Positions 7,092-10,197 of a stretch of DNA of 10,197 bases are shown piece by piece (position 1 is the first letter of the stretch; each line of letters starts with the position of its first letter). Origin of the DNA: an uncultured Spirochaetales bacterium (GTDB lineage Bacteria > Spirochaetota > Spirochaetia > Sphaerochaetales > Sphaerochaetaceae); contig CALFMX010000317.1 of the NCBI GenBank assembly GCA_937902565.1, positions 1 through 10,197 of the forward strand, written 5' to 3'. The translations under genes were made by a program, and so were the position numbers. The notes under the pieces are model-generated. The model ran no database searches. It was not told the DNA's origin and saw only the letters and a list, made by a program, of their open reading frames with translations.

Positions 7092-7137
7092 ACTACCTCC
7101 ACCAAGTACGATATTATCATACTTGGTGGAGGTAGTA
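7091..7137 (-). promoter_or_regulatory. 18-bp perfect inverted repeat at the abiE promoter and start codon (AbiEi operator candidate)
   Basis: The arms TACTACCTCCACCAAGTA (7091-7108) and its exact reverse complement (7120-7137) flank an 11-base centre. On the minus strand the centre and its edge contain TATGATAAT, a good -10 candidate. The downstream arm contains the GGAGG ribosome site and ends on the first base of the abiEi ATG. AbiEi proteins of known systems bind paired inverted repeats and repress their own promoter, so this is the likely operator. If a transcript starts farther upstream (a TATAAC lies at 7146-7151 on the minus strand), the RNA would fold into a long stem hiding the ribosome site. 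Confidence 0.75.
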
Positions 7138-7200
7138 AATAGTTATATTGGTCTAATTACCGATAATCTCTTGTTTGCCTCACGACATGTCTCTCATCCG

Positions 7201-7244
7201 CCTGACCCTATCGCCGGCTGTTGGTGTAGAGGTCGAAGACCTTC
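7201..7244. repeat. 44-bp direct repeat, right copy (3' end of the beta-mannosidase gene)
   Basis: This copy covers the last 35 coding bases, the stop codon and the 7 bases after the stop of the intact beta-mannosidase gene. It matches 5489-5532 at 41 of 44 positions in the same orientation. The interval between the copies contains the AbiE pair. Confidence 0.85.
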
Positions 7245-9709
7245 AGCTTCTCCTTGAACGCCTCGATGCTCACTGCCTCCCGCGCCTTGAAGGTGACCAC
7301 CTTCTGTGCGGTGGGACGGATCTCGAAGAGGTTGTCGCTGAAGGTCCCCTTCAGCTCCCCGGCATCGAGGGCGACCTGGAAGGCGGCCTTGGTGCAACTG
7401 AGGGTGACAGAGAAGCCTCCCGGTGCCTTGGTGACCTCCATCTTGATCTGGGGGTCCTGGAGCCGGCTCTCCTTGGGCTTGGCGAGCATGAGCGAGTTCT
7501 CGATGTAGAGGTTGTCGCTCTTGAGCTTGAGGTAGATGAAGGTGTTCTCCCGCTCAAGTTTCTTCTTCTTGTTCAAGTCGATGGTACAGAGGTGGGTGCT
7601 GCTGTAGGGAGCAAAATCCTGGTGATACTCCTGCTTGCCCAGCTTCTTGCCATCATAGGTGGCGAACTTGACCGAAACCTTGGCGTCAGGGATTGGTTTG
7701 GGCCCATCGTTGACCACATAGACCTCGACGATCCCATCCTCCTTCTGGTAGGCGATGGGGAGGGCCGGGCTATAGAAGTGCTTGGCGGCATAGTGGAGCA
7801 GCTTCCACTTGCCGGTGTAGTCGATCGAGGACCAGCTGGCCACCGGCCAGTTGTCATTGAGCTGCCAGTAGAGGGTGCCCATGCAGTGGCCCATCGTGGT
7901 ACGCCAGTACTCGATGGCCATCCGCATCGCCTTGGCCTGCTGGACCTGGCTGAGGTAGAGCATCTCTTCAAAGGAGGAGGGGAAGCGGTAGTAGCGGCTG
8001 AAGTTCTCGATGATGATCGAGTTGCCCCTCGGATTCTTCTGGTGGTGTTCCATCACAGGGCTGGTGAGGTTGCGCTCATCCTCCCCGGCATAGCGCTCGA
8101 CTGTGGAGAGGGAGGGGAAGGACTGGAAGCCGAACTCGCTGACAAAGCGCGGACGGATGGTGTAGTACTCCTCAAAGGGGCTGCCGTCATGCCAGACCGA
8201 CCAGAAGTGCATGTCGCCGCGCTGGTCGTTGGTCCAGTTGTCGGAGAAGTCTCCGACTCCTGCCGAGGGGCTCGATGGCCACCAGGTGCGCGTCGGGTCC
8301 TCCTCCCGGATGACCCTGCCGATGACCCCCTCGTTGAGGCGGTCGTAGTCGATGACGTAGCGGTCGCGATTGGCCCGGCTCTCCTCATACCAGGTGATGG
8401 CCCCCAGGTCCTCGTTGTTGCCGCACCAGAGGGCGAGGCTTGCATGGTGGGCGAGCCGGTCGACCTGGTAGCGGATCTCCTCCTCGACATTGTCGAGGAA
8501 GGCCTGGTTGGCAGGGTACATCGAGCAGCTGAACATGCAGTCCTGCCAGATGAGGATCCCTTTCTCGTCACAGAGGTCGTAGAAGGCCTCCTTCTCGTAC
8601 ATGCCGCCTCCCCAGAGGCGCAGCATGTTCATGTTGGCGTCGACGGTCGACTGCAACAGATACTCGTAGCGCTCATCAGTGAGGCGCGAGGGGAGGGCAT
8701 CGAAGGGGATCCAGTTCGCCCCCTTGGCAAAGATGTCGGTGCCGTTGACTGAGAAGGTCATCGAGCGCCCACCCGCCTCATCCTCGATGGTCTTCACCTC
8801 GAGGGTGCGGAACCCGATCCTTCGCGTCTCTGTCTGTTCCCCGATTCTCACCTCAAGGGGGTAGAGGACCGCCTTGCCGTGGCCGGAGGGCCACCAGCGC
8901 TGGACACTGTCCACCTTCAGGCGGAAGGTGAGGAGGTTGGGCCCCGTCTTGACGGAGACCTCCCCGCTCTGTGAAGAGTCGGCGATCTCTGCCCCAACCG
9001 ACAGCCTCTGGTCAGCGACTGCGTTGTACCGCACCGTGATGGCCACATCCCAGCTGTCACCTTCAAGCGCTTTAGTCTCGATGCGCAGGCGCTCGATGAT
9101 GCCTTCATTGACGAAGTCCAGCCTGATCGACTCATAGACCCCCATCGCCAGGATGCAGGGACCCCAGTCCCAGCCGAAGTGGCACTGGGTCTTGCGGATG
9201 AGGTTGCGATGCTCGGCGTAGACGGGGTAGACGGAGTAGGGGATCGGGTAGTCCAGCTTCTTCGCCTCCTCCTTGGCGTACGCCTCGGCGCTGGTGAAGA
9301 GAAGCGTGATGGTGTTCTCCCCCTCCTTGAGGTGGCCACTGAGGTCAAAGCGCCAGATCCTGAACTGGTTGTAGGTCGAGCCCACCTCCTCTCCGTTGAT
9401 GCAGACAGTGATGATGGTATCGGCCATGGTGAGAGTGAGGACGGGCCTCGCTCCCTCTAGCTCCTCCGCCGTGACGGTGAAGGTCCGTTCAAGTTGCCAG
9501 TCAAGTTTGCCGACCCACTGCATCTCAAGCTCATTGGTGCCCCAATAGGGGTCGGCGATGACGCCCCCGTCAAGGAGGGCGCTATGGATATCCCCCGGCA
9601 GGGTGCAGGGCAAGGAGCCATCGGTTCCGAAGAAAGGGGTGTGCTGTGAAACAAGCTTATAGTTGAGTGGGGTAAGGGACCACGTGCCGTCCAACAGGGT
9701 AGTATGCAT
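7208..9709 (-). CDS. Beta-mannosidase, glycoside hydrolase family 2
   Basis: This enzyme removes beta-linked mannose from the non-reducing end of manno-oligosaccharides or N-glycan cores by the retaining mechanism. The 833 residues have the GH2 order: a jelly-roll sugar-binding domain (~1-195, with HFGWDWGPC at 177-185 typical of beta-mannosidases), an Ig-like domain (~196-305), and a TIM barrel (~306-640). C-terminal beta domains follow. The acid/base is Glu433 in LWCGNNE and the nucleophile is Glu525 in VSEFGFQS. The 92-residue gap is what the family shows. LRLWGGGMYE at 363-372 is also diagnostic. There is no signal peptide, so it acts in the cytoplasm on imported sugars. The ATG at 9709 has GGAGGA nine bases upstream. 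It is convergent with the EamA gene and probably serves the ABC importer. No terminator is visible between it and abiEi. Confidence 0.95.
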   Translation of the reverse strand: MHTTLLDGTWSLTPLNYKLVSQHTPFFGTDGSLPCTLPGDIHSALLDGGVIADPYWGTNELEMQWVGKLDWQLERTFTVTAEELEGARPVLTLTMADTIITVCINGEEVGSTYNQFRIWRFDLSGHLKEGENTITLLFTSAEAYAKEEAKKLDYPIPYSVYPVYAEHRNLIRKTQCHFGWDWGPCILAMGVYESIRLDFVNEGIIERLRIETKALEGDSWDVAITVRYNAVADQRLSVGAEIADSSQSGEVSVKTGPNLLTFRLKVDSVQRWWPSGHGKAVLYPLEVRIGEQTETRRIGFRTLEVKTIEDEAGGRSMTFSVNGTDIFAKGANWIPFDALPSRLTDERYEYLLQSTVDANMNMLRLWGGGMYEKEAFYDLCDEKGILIWQDCMFSCSMYPANQAFLDNVEEEIRYQVDRLAHHASLALWCGNNEDLGAITWYEESRANRDRYVIDYDRLNEGVIGRVIREEDPTRTWWPSSPSAGVGDFSDNWTNDQRGDMHFWSVWHDGSPFEEYYTIRPRFVSEFGFQSFPSLSTVERYAGEDERNLTSPVMEHHQKNPRGNSIIIENFSRYYRFPSSFEEMLYLSQVQQAKAMRMAIEYWRTTMGHCMGTLYWQLNDNWPVASWSSIDYTGKWKLLHYAAKHFYSPALPIAYQKEDGIVEVYVVNDGPKPIPDAKVSVKFATYDGKKLGKQEYHQDFAPYSSTHLCTIDLNKKKKLERENTFIYLKLKSDNLYIENSLMLAKPKESRLQDPQIKMEVTKAPGGFSVTLSCTKAAFQVALDAGELKGTFSDNLFEIRPTAQKVVTFKAREAVSIEAFKEKLKVFDLYTNSRR

Positions 9710-9718
9710 GGTGTATCG

Positions 9719-9740
9719 TCCTCCGAGGAGGAGTATACCA
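9719..9740 (-). promoter_or_regulatory. Extended -10 promoter and ribosome-site palindrome of the beta-mannosidase gene
   Basis: On the minus strand TGG-TATACT (9740 to 9732) is an extended -10 with five of six consensus bases. I see no good -35. Directly after it, TCCTCC and GGAGGA (9719-9732) form an inverted repeat with a two-base centre, the second arm being the ribosome site. Transcription would start near 9725, leaving a leader of about 15 bases. The gap is too small for a tight RNA hairpin, so the palindrome may be a protein site or chance. Confidence 0.45.
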
Positions 9741-9744
9741 TACT

Positions 9745-10077
9745 AGGGGGGGAAGGAGAATTGAACCGTGCGTTCCAGTTGTGCGACATCTCTCCTCTCA
9801 GATAGAAGAATCCTGAGACGCTTGCCATTCAACCTCCCATTGGTCGAGAGGACCCATGCTCCAGTGCAATAAACCGAGACTGGACGCCCTACTGGTCAGT
9901 AATGGCTGTAGTGTCTTGAATGAATACATAGTTGTTGACGATGTCAATCGAAATAAAATGAGAAAACAAAACACTATTTGTCATGCTCATCAGTAAATGA
10001 ACTTAAAAAATGATAATATTCTCTACTAATCTCTACTATTTGTGTTCATCGTGAACAGAAATATGTAAAAATTTTGC
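9745..10077. other. Intergenic region upstream of two divergent genes, with palindromes and a tandem repeat
   Basis: No coding frame with a ribosome site is visible here. The right half is AT-rich. It holds TTGAC-GAT-GTCAA (9935-9947), a 10-base tandem repeat with unit TCTCTACTAA/T (10020-10039), and the perfect 15-base palindrome TGTTCA-TCG-TGAACA (10043-10057). The last lies 20 bases before a -35 box and looks like a regulator site. The left part, about 9745-9930, shows nothing I can name. Confidence 0.5.
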
Positions 10078-10106
10078 TTTACAAAGGAAAAAAGAGGGGT
10101 TACCCT
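10078..10106 (+). promoter_or_regulatory. Promoter candidate for the gene leaving the right edge
   Basis: TTTACA at 10078-10083 (five of six consensus) is followed after 17 bases by TACCCT at 10101-10106 (three of six). It lies in AT-rich DNA 25 bases before a ribosome site and ATG. The -10 is weak, so an activator bound at the palindrome at 10043-10057 is conceivable. Confidence 0.45.
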
Positions 10107-10131
10107 ACAAGTGACTTGAGAGGAGAATCAT

Positions 10132-10167
10132 ATGGAATTGGTGAACGCGAGGGAGGGGGTGCGGTGA
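10132..10167 (+). CDS. 11-codon ORF, possible leader peptide
   Basis: An ATG at 10132 follows AGGAG (10121-10125) by six bases and encodes MELVNAREGVR before a TGA at 10165-10167. The stop overlaps a GTG start (GTGA), so translation of the short peptide could be coupled to the next gene. The peptide has no run of one amino acid that would suggest classic attenuation. A sequencing frameshift that splits one gene is the alternative. Confidence 0.35.
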   Translation: MELVNAREGVR

Positions 10168-10197
10168 TCCCCATGATGGACGATGAACTACCGCCCC
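10164..10197 (+). CDS. Start of an unidentified gene, cut by the window end
   Basis: From GTG at 10164 the frame stays open to the window end and reads MIPMMDDELPP. A purine-rich GGGAGGGGG at 10151-10159 could serve as ribosome site. An ATG at 10173 in the same frame is an alternative start. Eleven residues are too few to assign a family. Confidence 0.35.
   Translation, partial: MIPMMDDELPP

Noticed and set aside
7175..8752. A 525-codon open frame on the + strand opposite the beta-mannosidase gene
   Set aside because: It lies wholly antisense to a gene with intact catalytic motifs, shows no recognisable domain, and is composed of repeated L, V, E, G and D runs typical of the complement of a GC-rich coding strand.
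9796..9818. Six-pair inverted repeat TCTCAG / CTGAGA as a terminator
   Set aside because: The stem is short, the loop is 11 bases and there is no T-run on either side.
9457..9828. Minus-strand frame reaching past the beta-mannosidase start
   Set aside because: It overlaps the N-terminus of the GH2 gene in another frame and has Ser/Pro-rich shadow composition.
1..10197. CRISPR array, tRNA or rRNA genes, insertion sequence
   Set aside because: I found no regularly spaced repeats, no cloverleaf or rRNA signature and no transposase frame anywhere in the window.

Overview
The window looks like one contig from a fermentative spirochaete of the Sphaerochaeta type. This is an inference from three things: SBP-dependent sugar transport without a dedicated ATPase gene, a solute-binding protein whose signal peptide ends in LFA|QG, and C-ending, CTC-rich codon use. 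At its left end about 300 bases appear to come from a different organism, because the opening residues match alanine racemase of Comamonadaceae-type betaproteobacteria.

Layout from left to right. (1) 111-1115 is a chimeric reading frame: residues 1-67 are the start of alanine racemase and the rest is the sugar-sensing part of a ROK regulator that has lost its DNA-binding domain. (2) 1108-2864 holds two overlapping sugar ABC permease genes (MalF-like, MalG-like). A strong promoter, carrying half-sites like those of the ROK regulator XylR, then drives the solute-binding protein gene (3023-4378), which ends at a perfect terminator. (3) 4627-5493 is a ten-helix EamA permease with a strong internal duplication. 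(4) 5496-7137, on the minus strand, holds a decayed fragment of a beta-mannosidase 3' end and an AbiE-type toxin-antitoxin pair (abiEi upstream, abiEii downstream). The pair has a perfect 18-bp inverted repeat at its promoter and start codon. (5) 7208-9709 on the minus strand is a complete cytoplasmic GH2 beta-mannosidase. (6) 9710-10197 is a mostly AT-rich intergenic region with palindromes and a promoter, leading into an 11-codon ORF that overlaps the start of a gene cut off by the window end.

The metabolic genes fit together. The ROK regulator senses a sugar, the ABC system imports beta-mannosides or related oligosaccharides (an inference from the nearby GH2), and the cytoplasmic beta-mannosidase hydrolyses them. 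No ABC ATPase is encoded here, so a shared MsmK/UgpC-type ATPase elsewhere must be assumed.

The most unusual points are the in-frame Alr-ROK chimera (very possibly an assembly or cloning chimera), the 44-bp near-identical direct repeat of the beta-mannosidase 3' end on both sides of the AbiE module, and the AbiE operator placement.
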